A stretch of 64,000 nucleotides of DNA from Glandiceps talaboti. Lineage: Eukaryota; Hemichordata; Enteropneusta; Spengelidae. Position numbers and translations under genes: made by a program. Of this stretch, positions 23,911 through 55,233 are shown piece after piece. The stretch is from contig NC_135557.1 of the NCBI RefSeq assembly GCF_964340395.1, positions 14,444,867 to 14,508,866 on the forward strand, in the 5' to 3' direction. The stretch's first letter is position 1. Every line of letters starts with the position of its first letter. The notes below the pieces were generated by a model. That model was not told the origin of the DNA and did no database searches. It saw only the letters and a program-made list of their open reading frames with translations.

Positions 23911-25130
23911 CACAGATAGAAAGTGATCCAACAATCATAGCAAACTGTACTGAAGCTTTGGACATCGTTTTATGATGTGGGAAGAATCGATGGCATTGTA
24001 AACGCATACATATCAAATGAGACAATTTGCATAATAGCAGTTTTTGATATCACACGCAATTTTTTTTACATGTTTGGCCATGTTTATAGGAAATACACCA
24101 TAATGCACATATGTAAAATATACAATGTACAGTATACTATACCTGTGATGGAAATTTTTATTTTCATGTTTTTTTATTAATGCTGATAGGAATTATATCT
24201 ATAAACAAACTGTCAACTGATTTTAATGTAAAAGTTAGTCATGTTTGTTGCCCATGTAAAACTGTTTGTTTCAGTAGCAACTAAAGTATTGCCATCAATA
24301 GCGCGCCCTTGTGGCATGCTGTCAATAGCACCCTCTAGTGGCACTGGTCATCAATAGCGCCCTCTAGTGATATTTTATTGATGATTAATGACCTCTTCTT
24401 ACCTTATTTTATTAAAATTTACTAGATCTGTGATGTGTTTTATATCTAACTTTTATATTTTGTGTTTGATGTAATATTAGTCGTCTTTTTTGTTTGAAAT
24501 CTGGTATAAAAATGTGACGTTTATCATTTTCGTTATGTGGTTACAATTCTCAGTACCTGAAATAGAATATTACTGCGTAGGCACATCAGAAAAATGACAA
24601 CATTTGATTTCTTGGTCGACACCATAACTTCTGCTTCAAGCATTTCACGTGCATTACTTTACCATTGATAGGCTCGTATGAGAATAAGTTTACGTTCTTG
24701 TTCTATTTTGACCATCTAGCATGAGGTCTTATGCTATTGCAGGTACCGAGAATTCACCTTACATTCATTCATGTACCTTTAGAATATGGAATGGATTTCT
24801 ATAACTCCATTCCTACCAACAAACCAAATATAAACACTTTACAGCGACTCAGTTTTTTCAAGAAAATATATTTGTAAATAGTATTACTCATCAACCAAAG
24901 ATCTTAATACGTGAATGAATTGCCCGACAGTATTCGTTTCCCTTTTAGTAACATTGAGTGAAACTTTGCTAAAATAAAAAAAATGTTGATGTTGGTGTGT
25001 TAGCGAGGAAAGTGGGTTGGCTATTATGAGAGGACACACTGTAAATTAACCACCCAGCAGTTTAACTGCAAACATTTTCAAAAAGGGAGATTACTGTAAA
25101 ATTTGAATGTTTTTCCTACAATAAAATGTT
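23911..25130 (+). other. JHY: Probable JHY 3' UTR
   Basis: Candidate poly(A) signals AATAAA occur at 24973-24978 and 25120-25125; I cannot tell which is used. The stretch contains a MITE (24,547-24,757) and three GCGCCCTCTAGTGG-type motifs near 24,300-24,372. Confidence 0.45.
24545..24757. mobile_element. MITE, AATTCTCGGTACCTG ends
   Basis: Left AATTCTCAGTACCTG and right CAGGTACCGAGAATT form the terminal inverted repeats. Related copies are at 61,797-61,998 (full) and 62,701-62,790 (right half only, inverted); all share TTCTTGTTCTATTTTGACC. It would lie in the JHY 3' UTR. Confidence 0.75.
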
Positions 25131-26780
25131 ACAATTTTCAACGAAAATCCCAGAGACTAAATTTTACACACTGTTGAGTCTGCTGCACTGTGTACAGAAG
25201 ACATTTTAAGTACTTCACATTTTTATGTTTTTCTTTCACCACAAAATAAGCGAAAAATTTGTCTTTGGTGAAAATTTCAAGGATTTCGGAGATATTGCCT
25301 TTGTTTGAACACAATGCCTGATACCAATTGAATCGATGATGCCTATTGGTTGACCAACCCACTTCCATTGTATTCTTCCTTTTGGTTAGCCAATCAGTTC
25401 CTGCCTTTTATCAGACAATCCATGTGTAGCATTTTGTATAAGAAGAAGCAGATATTGATGGATAGTCTCAGAGAATTGTTACACTGTAGCATTTTGCAAG
25501 TTTTTACGCTGTACATTTCATCATGTAAATAATGGTTGAAGTTTTCAAAATTATATATTTTTAAAAATGCAAGTTTTTTGTGAGTGTATTTCAAAAATTA
25601 CTAATATTTACGAGTCAGATTTGTACAGATGTGCAGAAAAGAAACTTCCCTGACTATTGCAAGATGATAAAATTGTAAATATGTTGTGAAAAGAATGTCT
25701 AATGATTGGTACTTAACACAAGTTGTTTATCTAATTTGCATATTAAAGTATGGTTCATCTGGCCATACAGAATCCAAGTATATGATTGGATATTGAGTAA
25801 CCAATCACCTGTATATATTTCATTGATACACCTGTATCAAGCTATATGATTGGATGCCTGAAACCATGACCTTTGACATGAGTAATGAATATTCATATTT
25901 ATATCAACCCTTAAATGTACATTATTATTCACATTTTATGATTTTGTAAAATAATTTTGCTATCAGCTTATCACAGTAGGAAACAAACTACATCCTCACC
26001 AAGTCTCCAACAGTCGTTTTCTTTCTTGACCTTTGACTTCTATAAGGTCAAAGGTCCAAATTAAGCCAGCAGTGTTGCAAGATCTTGTCAAAAGTTGATA
26101 TGTTTATAAATGAAGCTGAAATCGTAAATGACCAAAACACGACTTTTGGGAAATTGTTCACAACTGAGATACCATGTAGGTCCGAGGTTCAATTATCTTA
26201 TAGATTCAGCCAGTACCCCAACCCAGCTAGATGTAATGTTTTACCAAGAGATGACTTACCTGAAATTGGACGTGTATTTATCTCACAGATTCAGCCTGTA
26301 GACAGACCAACTGAGATGTAACTTTTGAAATTATAAATTACCAGGCTGTAGCCTGTTCACCATCGACAGCCAGTTCACCGTTGACTGACTAAATGCAAAG
26401 TCTTTACACTATCTCATAATGAATAAGTGCAGTGAGCTTACAGATTAACCCAGGAGATGTATGGGCAAACTGAGATGTGTGATTTTAAAATCATAAATTG
26501 CTGAGATACAAACAAACTTAGTGAGGATCTAGTGACTGTGTGTATTTTAGTTAAAACTAACTACATTATTGTATATTCTTACTCTATGCCGTCCTTTGAT
26601 GCCGTCCTTGTTTTACTCTCACAAGTACTTGTTAAATAACAAATAAATTGTTTATATAACCAAATAAAAATGGGGAAAAAAACCATGCAGTTATTGTGTC
26701 AATAATGTCTATTGTGATGAATGTAAATATGTAGCATGTCAGGATGGTGTAAAACTTAACAGTGCGGCCTTTTGTAGTGA
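25131..26780. other. Intergenic, nothing recognised
   Basis: No gene, RNA or repeat family recognised. An ATGATTGGAT phrase recurs near 25,781 and 25,847. Confidence 0.4.
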
Positions 26781-27130
26781 ATGTGTGTATGTGTGTATGT
26801 ATGTATGTATGTATGTATGTATGTGTGTATGTGTGTATGTATGTATGTATGTATGTATGTATGTATGTGTGTGTGTGTATGCATGCATGCATGCATGCAT
26901 GCATGTATGTATGCATGCATGCATGTATGTATGTATGTCTGTGTGTATGTATGTATGTGTGTGTATGTATGTATGTATGTATGTGAGTGTGTGTGTGTGT
27001 GTATATTTGTATGTATGTATGTATGTATGTATGTATGTATGCATGCATGCATGTATATGTATGTATGTATGTATGTATACATGTATATGTATGTATGTAT
27101 GTATGTATCTATGAATGTATGTATGTATGT
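26781..27130. repeat. (TATG)n composite microsatellite
   Basis: TATG/TGTG repeats with two embedded palindromic (GCAT)n blocks near 26,880-26,925 and 27,040-27,052. Its open frames are artefacts. Confidence 0.95.
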
Positions 27131-27247
27131 CACAGCTAGATATTTCAGTGATATACTTAATATTTTCAAGACATTGTAAACATCAGTGTTTCTTTTGGTA
27201 TATTTTCATGCCAATGTCACTTCTTGTGTACATGGCTTAATAAATAA

Positions 27248-27575
27248 TGTGTGTGTGTGTATGTATGTATGTAAGTATGTATGTATGTGTATGTATGTAT
27301 GTATGTGTATGTATGTATGTATGTATATTATGTATGTATGTGTGTATGTATACATGTATGTATGTATGTATGTATGTATGTATGTATATTATGTATGTAT
27401 GTGTGTATGTATACATGTATGTATGTATGTATGCATGTGTATGTATATGTGTGTAGTATATGTGTATGTATGTATGTATGTATACACGTATGCATATGCA
27501 TGTATGTGTGTGTGTGTGTTGTATGTATGTATGTATGTATATGTTTGTATGTATGTATATATGTATGTATGTAAT
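27248..27575. repeat. (TATG)n composite microsatellite, second tract
   Basis: A TATG tract with an internal duplication of about 68 bp (the ATTATGTATGTATGTGTGTA and ATACATG landmark appears twice, near 27,327 and 27,387). Confidence 0.95.
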
Positions 27576-28035
27576 AAATGCCATCAGGCTAAATACATGC
27601 CGACTTGGGAGGTGTGATGGCATTTGTCTTGTACTCCTGGCTATTTAGTCCCTTTTGACATATTGTATTCTTCCCAGGAAGAATTTCATACACTCATCGT
27701 CTATGTTTTGAACTTTGATAAGAAGACTGACGCCTAAGCCGACATGTGTCAACAAAGTGCAGTACATGTATTTTATTCACCTTCTAAATACACTCTGAGG
27801 TAATGTTTATTATTACGAAAATAGTGTTCAACTTGTGAACGGAAGTCTTATCTGTTCAGTCAGTCAGGGGTCATGTTTTTGTTATGATTGCCTCCATCTA
27901 ATCACTCTTCCCTGGATGACATTAATTTGATCTAATACACTGGAAATACAATCCGGCCACCAACATCAGATAAAGTTACTACTCTGCTGATACACCGGTC
28001 TTCACGCTTTTCCCTGATTGGTCAATACCCTCATT

Positions 28036-28044
28036 TGTGTGTAG

Positions 28045-28076
<32 letters not shown>

Positions 28077-28107
28077 ATGCATGTATGTATGTATATGTAT
28101 GTGTCTG

Positions 28108-28143
<36 letters not shown>

Positions 28144-28150
28144 GGTGTGT
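28036..28150. repeat. (GT)n and (TATG)n microsatellite
   Basis: Two GT runs separated by TATG repeats. Confidence 0.95.
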
Positions 28151-30540
28151 GTACATGCGTTCGTGGGCTGTGGCAGGCCTGTCCAAACTGTATATTCCCT
28201 TCAGTACGAAACATCTCATGATGAATATTCAGTGTGTCTCCATGAATACATTATTTATGGCAATGTATTTCTTTCCTGGAGTAGCGTTCTCCTTTAATAG
28301 TTGCTAAGGAAAGCACTGGCACATGGATACCAGTGACTCATGCAAACACTAGACAAAAAAAAATCATTTAATAATATATACAAATATGTTTTATTTCTCT
28401 GAAACTTAGATTGACAAATATAATATTAAACATAAAACAAATTGCAAAAAAATGGGTGCCTAAATACACTTTCCTAGGGGGTCACCCATGTCACAAGCCA
28501 TATCAACTAAGTTTCTTGTTTCTCAAAACTTATTAATTGCTCAAGTCTGTACAAAACTACATGTACATAATACATTCATCAGTCAGTCGCCATGGTAATT
28601 AGGCCATGCAACGAAATATATCTGTTACTCGTCCACAAAAATGTCCATTCACGGTTGACCAAGTAAAGGGACACTATACACTAAACATCGTCCCATTCAT
28701 ACGTAAGTACATTTACTCATTCATAATTTCTAACGTGAAGGGAAAAACTATCACTTGTAAATCTTCAAAACCGTCAGGCTTCCTTCACGCCATCACTTGT
28801 GATACAATTTATTCAAAAAAAACTTAAGTAGTTTCTAATGCACCATAGAACAGTAACAACCCCCTATGCAGCTGCAAATTCATAATATACATATGAACTC
28901 CAGTTGAGGAGTTTAAAACCCCCTAACATGACACAAAGCACACAAAATGACAAGACAAGACAAGAGCAAAAATACTCCCTAAGTTGCCTGGAATTCATCA
29001 CATTCATTTCTATACGTCCTAGGGTAAGTAAACCCCTTTTTATTACAATTTGCAGATAATATATTCTTAAATACACAATTAATTCTACATTGCATGTCTT
29101 GCAGTGTCTTTATCTTGGAAGAAACACTGACTTACATCAATTCTCACAAAGTTAGGGAGTCATAGTTCAAGGTCAAAGTTCATATCATGTTCTTAGGTCA
29201 TATAGATTATTAGACCATTTGTTTTAATAACAATTTCATAACTTGGTCAAGATTTAATCCATTTTTCATGAATATTTTTTTTTATCTATAAATAGCAAAT
29301 ATTTTATCTTATTCTTACCTAGACTAGCTTAAACAATGCAATCATCAGCCAATCAGATGTCTGACAGTAATGTCCTAATTTCAATGTTTCCATCACCAGC
29401 CAATCAGATGTCTGACATTAATATCCTAATTTGAATGTTTCCATGATTACACAATTTTTGTAGACAGCTTACTTTTGTTGACCTTAATCATAAATGGCGC
29501 CCTCCAGTGGCACACTATGGAGATTAAGTATGCATATGACAGACTGACTATCCAAATACTTTTTTTAAGTATTTACCAAACCTAAGTTATTACAGTGAAA
29601 TGTACACTATGTAATGTTCACTGGACCCCCAGTAATCACAGTGAAATGTACACTATGTTGATACTGAAACATTAGTCTCTGTAACATTTCTGCTACTGCA
29701 AATTTAAAAATCATTGATAACTTCTGCCACTAGAGGGCGACATTCACTAGAAAGGTCTATTTAAACTTTTTTTATTTGAGATACTTTTATGTCATTCCCT
29801 GACCACTGTTATTGAACTGAATAATGGCTACACATCAGGCATTTCCCCCAAAATAAAACTTCTAAACTTTTGGTTTTTTTGAGAACCAATGATGCCTACC
29901 CTTTGGGTATCAGAATATTGTACTAGAAATTTCACCAAAATATACAAAAAATACTCAAAGTACAAGAAGTCTGTTCTATCAGTGAGGGCACCTCAATTTT
30001 TTTTTTCTGTTTCTCTAACATCATTATATTTTAGTGGAGAATTGTCGTAATGTTGAATAAAATGTCACTGTAGCCAGGGAGATGACAATTTCCTTGTTGA
30101 TACTAAATTCACTTCGAAATTATCACCAAGTGTGTTAAGAGAAAAAAAATGTTCTGTACAGTTTTACACAACAATCAGGCATTTTATTTCTCTCCTTCCT
30201 CTTCTGTTGACGAAGTGTGCCAGAAACAAAGAAAACATATTAGGTTGCCAACCCAGACAAAATGGGATGACACCTTAAATAGTGTCATTTCAAACCCATA
30301 CGGTACACACTGTTTGATTGGCTAACCAGAGCAAGGCATTTCAGACCTACATGGTATGCACTGTTTGATTGGCTGACCAGAAAAAAGGTTATTCAGCATG
30401 CAGACTATTGATTGGATAGAAGAGATTTATGCAAATTACAAGATAATCCCACATATTAAACAAAATTTGTGACTTACTGATATCGTGAAACGCAGACTAC
30501 ATTTACAGAAACAAAATACATGTTAGTATTTGTCTTCGGT
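28151..30540. other. Intergenic / possible distal SIK3 3' UTR
   Basis: No gene recognised. TTTATT (AATAAA on the minus strand) appears near 28,388, 29,775 and 30,182, so a very long SIK3 3' UTR could end here. An AGCCAATCAGATGTCTGACA phrase is repeated at about 29,348 and 29,398. Confidence 0.3.
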
Positions 30541-30544
30541 ATAA

Positions 30545-30785
30545 CTTAACAAATTCAAATTGTGCCAATGGTACTGCAGCACAACTGCCAATGCCTTCTC
30601 TAACAAATTCAAATTGTGCCAATGGTACTGCAGCACAACTGCCAATGCCTTCTCTAACAAATTCAAATTGTGCCAATGATACTGCAGCACAAACGTCAAT
30701 GCCTTCTCTAACATACTAAAATTGTGCCAATGGTACTGCAGCACAACTGCCAATGCCTTCTCTAGAGGACTTAAACTGTGGCAAA
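30545..30785. repeat. 54-57-bp tandem repeat, 4 copies
   Basis: Unit contains CAAATTGTGCCAATGGTACT, GCAGCACAACTGCCAATGCC and TTCTCTAACA. A single diverged copy recurs near 31,297-31,340. Confidence 0.85.
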
Positions 30786-30881
30786 AATTGTGACTCGCGA
30801 AAACTGTGGTTATGAAGCACACCAGGTTATCTGTAATTTGACACCCAGGAACAACACTGACGTAATTTCAACAACAAACGT

Positions 30882-31205
30882 TAAAGGGGATCGCCACTCC
30901 TGCAAAATAATGTTATTTTCATAAACTTTAGGTTCTGGAGTCAATTCATGACTTTACATCACTTAAATATCTTACAATTACCACAAAACACAAAGTTGAA
31001 ACTTGTTTCACATTCATTGTTCAGTGACTTAGCAGTGGTCCACAGCATTGCATTATTGGAGTTAGCATATAAACTCCCAAGATGCAATGCTGGTCCATTA
31101 CTACTACAATGAATGTGAAGCAAATTTCAATATGGCTTTACTTGGCAATCACGGTGAGTTTGTGTAATGTGAAAACGTGAAATGACTTTCCTGGCCCTAA
31201 AGTTA
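30882..31205. mobile_element. Probable relative of the 19,103 MITE
   Basis: Starts TTAAAGGGGATCGCCACTCC and contains AATGACTTTCCTGGCCC, like the element at 19,103-19,322. An inner inverted repeat, AGCATTGCATTATTGGAGTT against AACTCCCAAGATGCAATGCT, is also visible. Confidence 0.5.
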
Positions 31206-32012
31206 ATGAAAATATAGTGCAACAGGCAATGTGTAATTCATCAAACAACGATAAAATTGTTGTGTTGAAATATAGCAGACATGTAATCTGACAAGCAAAA
31301 ATTGTGCCAATGGTATTGCAGCATAACAGACAATGTGTCATCACAACTCAACTGAAATAACGTTATTGTCAGTTACACCCTTATAACCATGAATGACATT
31401 GATGTACACTATTTTTACTTCATGATAAAATCAGTGCTCAGCTGACACTAGAGGGCAGTAGACATGGTGTTACGTTTCATTTTTACCCAAGAACACTTCA
31501 GGACACCACATATCTGCATTTATTACACAAGCTGTCATTGGTCAGAATCTAGTCACATGACCTTAAATAAACTACTGCCTGCAAAATTGCTCTATGCAGT
31601 CATTCCAACCACTATGCCTCTGTTCTGTGAACCAAAACAAAACTGTTATTCTCAGGGGTCACATGCATATGAAATCAACGCCACTGCAATTTGACAGTCA
31701 AGTTAACTAAAGATGAAAACAAATGAATAGTAGGGCCACCTAAGTTGCTACAAATAATCACAGGTTATCTACATAGTGAAATTTTGAAATTCACCATGCC
31801 TACCCCCTGCCCCTGGCTAGCATTCTTTACCAAAATCTGTGGATGCCCTAGCCTTGGTTTGGGCATCATCAAAATTTTGATCAAGTTTGCCAGCCCCCGG
31901 GCAGTCAATAAATTGTGATATCGCCTTCACTGGCATGCGTTTATCTAAAGTAGTATTTTCGCTAGCAAGACATGCTGATACAGTTATGAAAACATCACAC
32001 AAGTACACAGTT

Positions 32013-32063
<51 letters not shown>

Positions 32064-32064
32064 G
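32013..32064. repeat. (ACAG)n microsatellite
   Basis: About 13 perfect ACAG units. Confidence 0.95.
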
Positions 32065-32347
32065 TATGGCTCCCTACATCACATTGCCAAGTTAGTTAGA
32101 TGATAGATGAGCTAAAAAAAAAATTCCAACAACTGAGTTACACATACCTGTGATTACACCAAAATAATGTGACCGAAAAAGCGCTAAATGTTAATCTCAC
32201 TACTACAAAGTTTACAAACTACACTATAATTTACAAGACAGGTTATAAATATCTAAAAACGGACTGTACAAAAATATTCACTTTTCAGAAATTTAAACAA
32301 TATTCACATTTGACATGGTTTAGAGGGTCTTCAGTACTGTCAAGGAG

Positions 32348-32628
32348 TAGTTACAGTTATCATTTCCATATTTGGCAAAAGAATAAGCAGCCATACAAAC
32401 GTAAACCAATAATATCTCATTTTTCTCTTTACAAATTAGCATGTAATGAATATTCATCAATCTACCCAAATATGGATAACAAAAACTGAGTAGTTAGTTA
32501 TCATTTCCATATTTGGTAACATAGTAAGCAAACATACAAACGTAAACCAATAATATATCATTTTTCTGTTGGCAAATTAGCATGTGATGAATATTCATCG
32601 ATTTACCCAAATATGGATAACAACTGAG
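32348..32628. repeat. Two tandem foldback units, about 140 bp each
   Basis: Each unit starts AGTTATCATTTCCATATTTG and ends ACCCAAATATGGATAAC, so each is itself an inverted-repeat element. The two copies are about 85-90% alike and directly adjacent. Confidence 0.75.
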
Positions 32629-33087
32629 CTTTTAATCCTCCTACTGAGGAGACTAAGTCTACTTAGTTGAGTTAGATTAATCGTGTTTACAAATTTCACA
32701 CAGGACCCAAAAAACTATATCGTCACTTTTGACACAGAAAGCTATCATGCATAAAAGGTCTGTCGACTTTTTGTTGTAATTTGGTCTCTTCATTTCATTT
32801 CAACATTCTATTTTCCATGCACACAAAAAGTCAAAATGAGAACTGACAACACATATGTTCTACTTTTTGACTGTGACAAGTATTCGCATGACTACTTATA
32901 TTCTTGGACAGAAAAAAAAAATACATGTAAAATACATACTCCAGTTACTTCTCAAAAAGTTAATTGTCCCATCTTCAGGAAAATCAGGGATGAAATTTTC
33001 ACTCAACACAATGCATGTAAAAGAACTCGGAAGCTCTATGAAAAGACCCTTTCATACTCTCATTTCAAATCAAGTGGGAACTTCAAA

Positions 33088-33106
33088 CAGCGCCCCCAGT
33101 GGCCAA
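33088..33106 (-). promoter_or_regulatory. CTCF-like motif
   Basis: The minus strand reads TGGCCACTGGGGGCGCTG, close to the core recognised by bilaterian CTCF (CCAC-N-AGGGGGCGC type). It lies between the two convergent genes. Motif match only; no occupancy evidence. Confidence 0.4.
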
Positions 33107-33710
33107 ACTACATAATCTTTTGTTTTTTTCTGAGAAGTGCTTTCTTTCCTTGCTGAATTACAAAATTGTCACATTGTGCTCCTCTGTGCTTCTTTCTTCA
33201 ACATTGTCATGACAACAGCAAAGGAATTGAATCATGAACATAAAAAACAGTATAAAATAAAATGAATAACAAATAAATCTAAGCAAATAGACATGACTGA
33301 ACAGTAACAATATGAAACAGAGTTGTACGTCGTAAAAATGATGACATCGTGATCACAGCTATATACTCCACAAACATCACTTTGTAAGGAGGATCATATG
33401 AATACAAGCAAAGCTAACAAGTCTTCTTGGAGACACAGCCCCCACAACTACACACGCTTCTATAAAGCTATATTAAAGACTCCTGCGTTACTTTTGTACC
33501 GAGTTTGAAAGATGTCGGCCATATTTTGAAAGATGTCGGCCATATTTTGAAAGATGTCGGACATATTTCAAGACTTCATTGCATCTCTCATTTGCAAGGA
33601 ATATTTTACTTATGACAGAAATGGAAAGATCTAGAAAGTTCAAAGATCAGTGTTCATCACAAAGGTAGACTTATTAGAATATCACCAAATCTTAATTTAC
33701 CTAAAATCCT

Positions 33711-51480
<17,770 letters not shown>

Positions 51481-51652
51481 CAAGTGTGCCTTCTAAGCCA
51501 ATTTGATGTCCCACTGACACACAATTTCTAGTGATGCACCAAAATTTGGTGTTCCCCTATCTCTTACTATGTGGTGACTCACAAGAAATCCCAATTTTTA
51601 TCATTTTGACTCACAACAACAAAATTTAGCTATCATTAAGAGGGCACACTGG
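51481..51652. mobile_element. MITE, second CCAGTGTGCCCTCTAA copy
   Basis: Same family as 17,930-18,084: ends CAAGTGTGCCTTCTAAGCC and TTAAGAGGGCACACTGG, with shared inner ATGTGGTGACTCACAAGAAA. Slightly longer through a duplicated CACACAAATTT/CACCAAAATTT block. Confidence 0.8.
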
Positions 51653-53516
51653 CCGCAATGTGGTAGGATATATGTATGTGGTGTGGCGCAATAAGCTTCT
51701 TGTTTCAGTCGCAACAAACTGTCCATCGTCCGCGTTTTGTGCCATCGAGATTGCAGCTGAGAGTTACAACAACCCAGTACATCCTTTTATTGGCATACGT
51801 TATATTGTATAAAACATAAAAGTAACTAATTCAAAATAACATCCGAGTTCTTCGTAAACTACTCCTCATAGTCTACCATCCTCTTGGATAATTCTATTCC
51901 TTCCATTACAATTCCAGTTTGTATCAAAATCTGCCATTTTGACGTCATTACGTATTCACACCACTTCATTGAGGAAGTTCAGAACAAAACAACACCTTTC
52001 CCTTACATATTTGTTTACGATAGGAAATTTTGAAATTTAAAATGATCACGGAATTAACACTTCGTTTTGACACTAAAAATGTCTGACATCCTCCTACCGG
52101 TATTTATAGGGTTTTAATATACATTGACGGACAACAAACCAAGTTATTTAAATATATTGTCCTTCTACTGTTTCTGACGCAAACAGGAAATGCTAAACCA
52201 GAGGTGACAAAAATATCAACATCTTGGGGGAAAATTTCTTGTTTTGTTTCTCTTCCTGTTATATTCTTTGAAGGTTTATAAATCAGCGTTGAAAATTCCT
52301 AGTTGTCACAAGTTTTAATGAGTTGTCCGTCCGTCACCACGTCTTGTCAAATCATTTTGATCATCATCAGCAGCCATATTGGATTTGTTCTAAGGCCAAA
52401 TAAAAAAAATTGTGTGTTTCCAACAACAAGACTGACCCTAATTTAAGCTGAAGACCCTAAACATTTTTTACATGCAAAAAGGTAAAATTATGACAATTTA
52501 CTTCTATTTCCCTGTAGATTTTCTTGCCAAAGTATCTTGGTTTACTTTTTTTTAAATCACATTCCAACGAGAAACGATGTCATTTCAGTCTATAACAGCA
52601 CAGTGTTTGTCTATTTCTGAATCACACAATTGTCTTCATTTACTTCTTGTACATCTCATCAACCGTTACGGAAGTATTGCGACCCACAAGTATCTTGTCT
52701 TTGGGTCGAAGTAAATTTAAAAACGTAAAATAAAATAAAATCAAACCCTAACCTACATTTATACCTACCATATTTTCTGAAGTCATGTAATAGCGGAAAC
52801 AAATTTTCAAAAATATTTTTGCCTAGGACCACTGAGTTCAAATATAACTCCCGAGATCTGTACTTAAAACGGGCAAAACCTGAGTAAAAATATTTTTGGG
52901 GTGTATTTTTGTCTTCATATTGACAAAATACTCACAGAATTCTACTGACTGATAACTAACACTTGCAACTGATTGAACTCAAACCTGGTATTGAAAAATA
53001 ACTTATAAAATGAGCCGATGATGTAATTTATCATACACATAAAAATTCCCTTTAATATCCACGATGGTCACAGGTCCTAAAACTTCTCTTGCAAAAATCT
53101 CAGACTGACGAGTCACGTATGTAAAAGTACAATAGCACATCAGAGTATAAGTTTACAGGTCGTAGACACACTCAACAAATAGTCTTTACGTCATTATAAA
53201 AAATATTTTATTAACGTCACAACATAACAGAGATTCTATAAATCAACCAACTGCTTTCACCTTTTCATCTGAGTGGGAGGGTCAATGTAGCCATAGATTT
53301 TCTAGCGTTATTATTGACGCGTTAAGTTGCTATCAGGAAACTTGAAGAGTAGTAGAGTACTTGAAATGGTAGAATCACTATGTAAAAACACTGCCATAAC
53401 AACTATGTACAGCATGTCATAAACACTTGTTTCCTCTAACACTTCAAATCAGTACACCCTAAGCTACTGATAATTCTACTATCATTAAGAATGATTGTTG
53501 CATGTTTTGAGAAAAT
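51653..53516 (-). other. SIK3: Probable SIK3 intron 1, mostly unique
   Basis: No exon recognised. About 52,955-53,060 repeats the inner part of the TTAA-flanked element at 16,387-16,750. Confidence 0.4.
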
Positions 53517-53965
53517 GTATGTATGTATGTATGTGTGTATGTATGTATGTATGTATGTATGTATGTACAATGTATGTATGTATGTATGTATGTATGTATG
53601 TATGTATGTATGTATGTATGTATGTATGTATGTATGTATGTATGTACAATGTATGTATGTATGTATGTATGTATGTATGTATGTATGTACAATGTATGTA
53701 TGTATGTATGTATGTATGTATGTATGTACAATGTATGTATGTATGTATGTATGTATGTATGTATGTATGTATGTATGTATGTACAATGTATGTATGTATG
53801 TATGTATGTATGTATGTATGTATGTACAATGTATGTATGTATGTATGTATGTATGTATGTATGTATGTATGTATGTATGTATGTATGTACAATGTATGTA
53901 TGTATGTATGTATGTATGTATGTATGTATGTATGTATGTACAATGTATGTATGTATGTATGTATG

Positions 53966-53996
<31 letters not shown>
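53517..53996. repeat. (TATG)n with TACAATG interruptions, 480 bp
   Basis: A pure TATG tract interrupted by TACAATG at eight or so irregular positions (about 53566, 53645, 53689, 53727, 53781, 53825, 53887 and 53939). The interruption is identical each time, so it spread by unequal exchange or replication slippage of larger blocks. Confidence 0.95.
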
Positions 53997-54689
53997 TCAC
54001 TTCCTAATACTGCATATTATCCTGTTAATCAAACATCCTCGCAAACCAGAGCGGTTATTTCTTCCGCGACACTGTGAAATAACGTCTTGGACATTGCCGT
54101 AAAAAGAAGCTGAGGTTTACGACAATTAAAAGACAAGTCACTCAGGACTCTAACAATAATACATGTGTTTATGCCGACCTGGAACGATTTCCAGGAATTG
54201 TTAAATTTTTTATGACTTAAGTTCCAACAGACTGAAGTAGACACACAGACTTAAAGAGTCATAAAACAGCTAGGGTATGATGACCTCAGTATGTTAAGTA
54301 CTATATATACAAACGTAGTTTACTGTCCTACATCTGGTACTACATCAGTTTTGACACACATACTATATTCCCATTGTCGTGACCAGAGTCGACTCTAGTC
54401 TGACTGATGTTATGAAACTGATTTTGGGACCCATGATTTGATGTCATGGTTGTGTTAGACCTGACTTTAATTAATGGGCAGGCAATCACTGAGAATTGTG
54501 TTATTAACTGGGTTTATAAGAGAATTGGCCCAAATTTCCAGTCGTGTTTTTGAGTTGGCATAAAATCCACTTCCTTCTTAAACCGTACCTTGACTAACTT
54601 AGCCTGACTCTGGGCAGACTTACATTGTGCAGTGTTCACATTTTTTTTTCTTCAGATAAAGTCAATTAGATTGACGTACAAACTATCAA

Positions 54690-55230
54690 ACAACTTCAGA
54701 GAGACAGTTTATATTGAACTTAATAGATGAGAATGAACAAACTATCAAACAACTTTAGAGAGAGAGTTTACATTGAAACTTAATAGATGAGAATAAACAA
54801 ACTATCAAACAACTTCAGAGAGACAGTTTATATTGAAACTTAATAGATGAGAATGAACAAACTATCAAACAACTTTAGAGAGACAGTTTACATTGAAACT
54901 TAATAGATGAGAATGAACAAACTATCAAACAACTTTAGAGAGACAGTTTATATTGAAACTTAATAGATGAGAATGAACAAACTATCAAACAACTTTAGAG
55001 AGACAGTTTACATTGAAACTTAACAGATAAGAATGAACAAACTATCAAACAACTTTAGAGAGACAGTTTACATTGAAACTTAATAGATGAGAATGAACAA
55101 ACTATCAAACAACTTTAGAGAGACAGTTTACATTGAAACTTAATAGATGAGAATGAACAAACTATCAAACAACTTTAGAGAGACAGTTTACATTGAAACT
55201 TAATAGATGAGAATGAACAAACTATCAACT
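54690..55230. repeat. 60-bp satellite, 9 copies
   Basis: Unit contains GAATGAACAAACTATCAAAC, AACTTTAGAGAGACAGTTTA and CATTGAAACTTAATAGATGA. Units are almost identical and all 60 bp, with a T/C variant (TATATT or TACATT), so the amplification is recent. Confidence 0.95.
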
Positions 55231-55233
55231 CAT

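Noticed and set aside
23256-27648. Open frames rich in CMYV / THIY repeats
   Set aside because: Translations of TATG/CATA microsatellites, open in all frames.
30545-30785. CRISPR-like regular repeats (also 4264-4490)
   Set aside because: The units are contiguous without unique spacers, and the window is eukaryotic. They are ordinary minisatellites.
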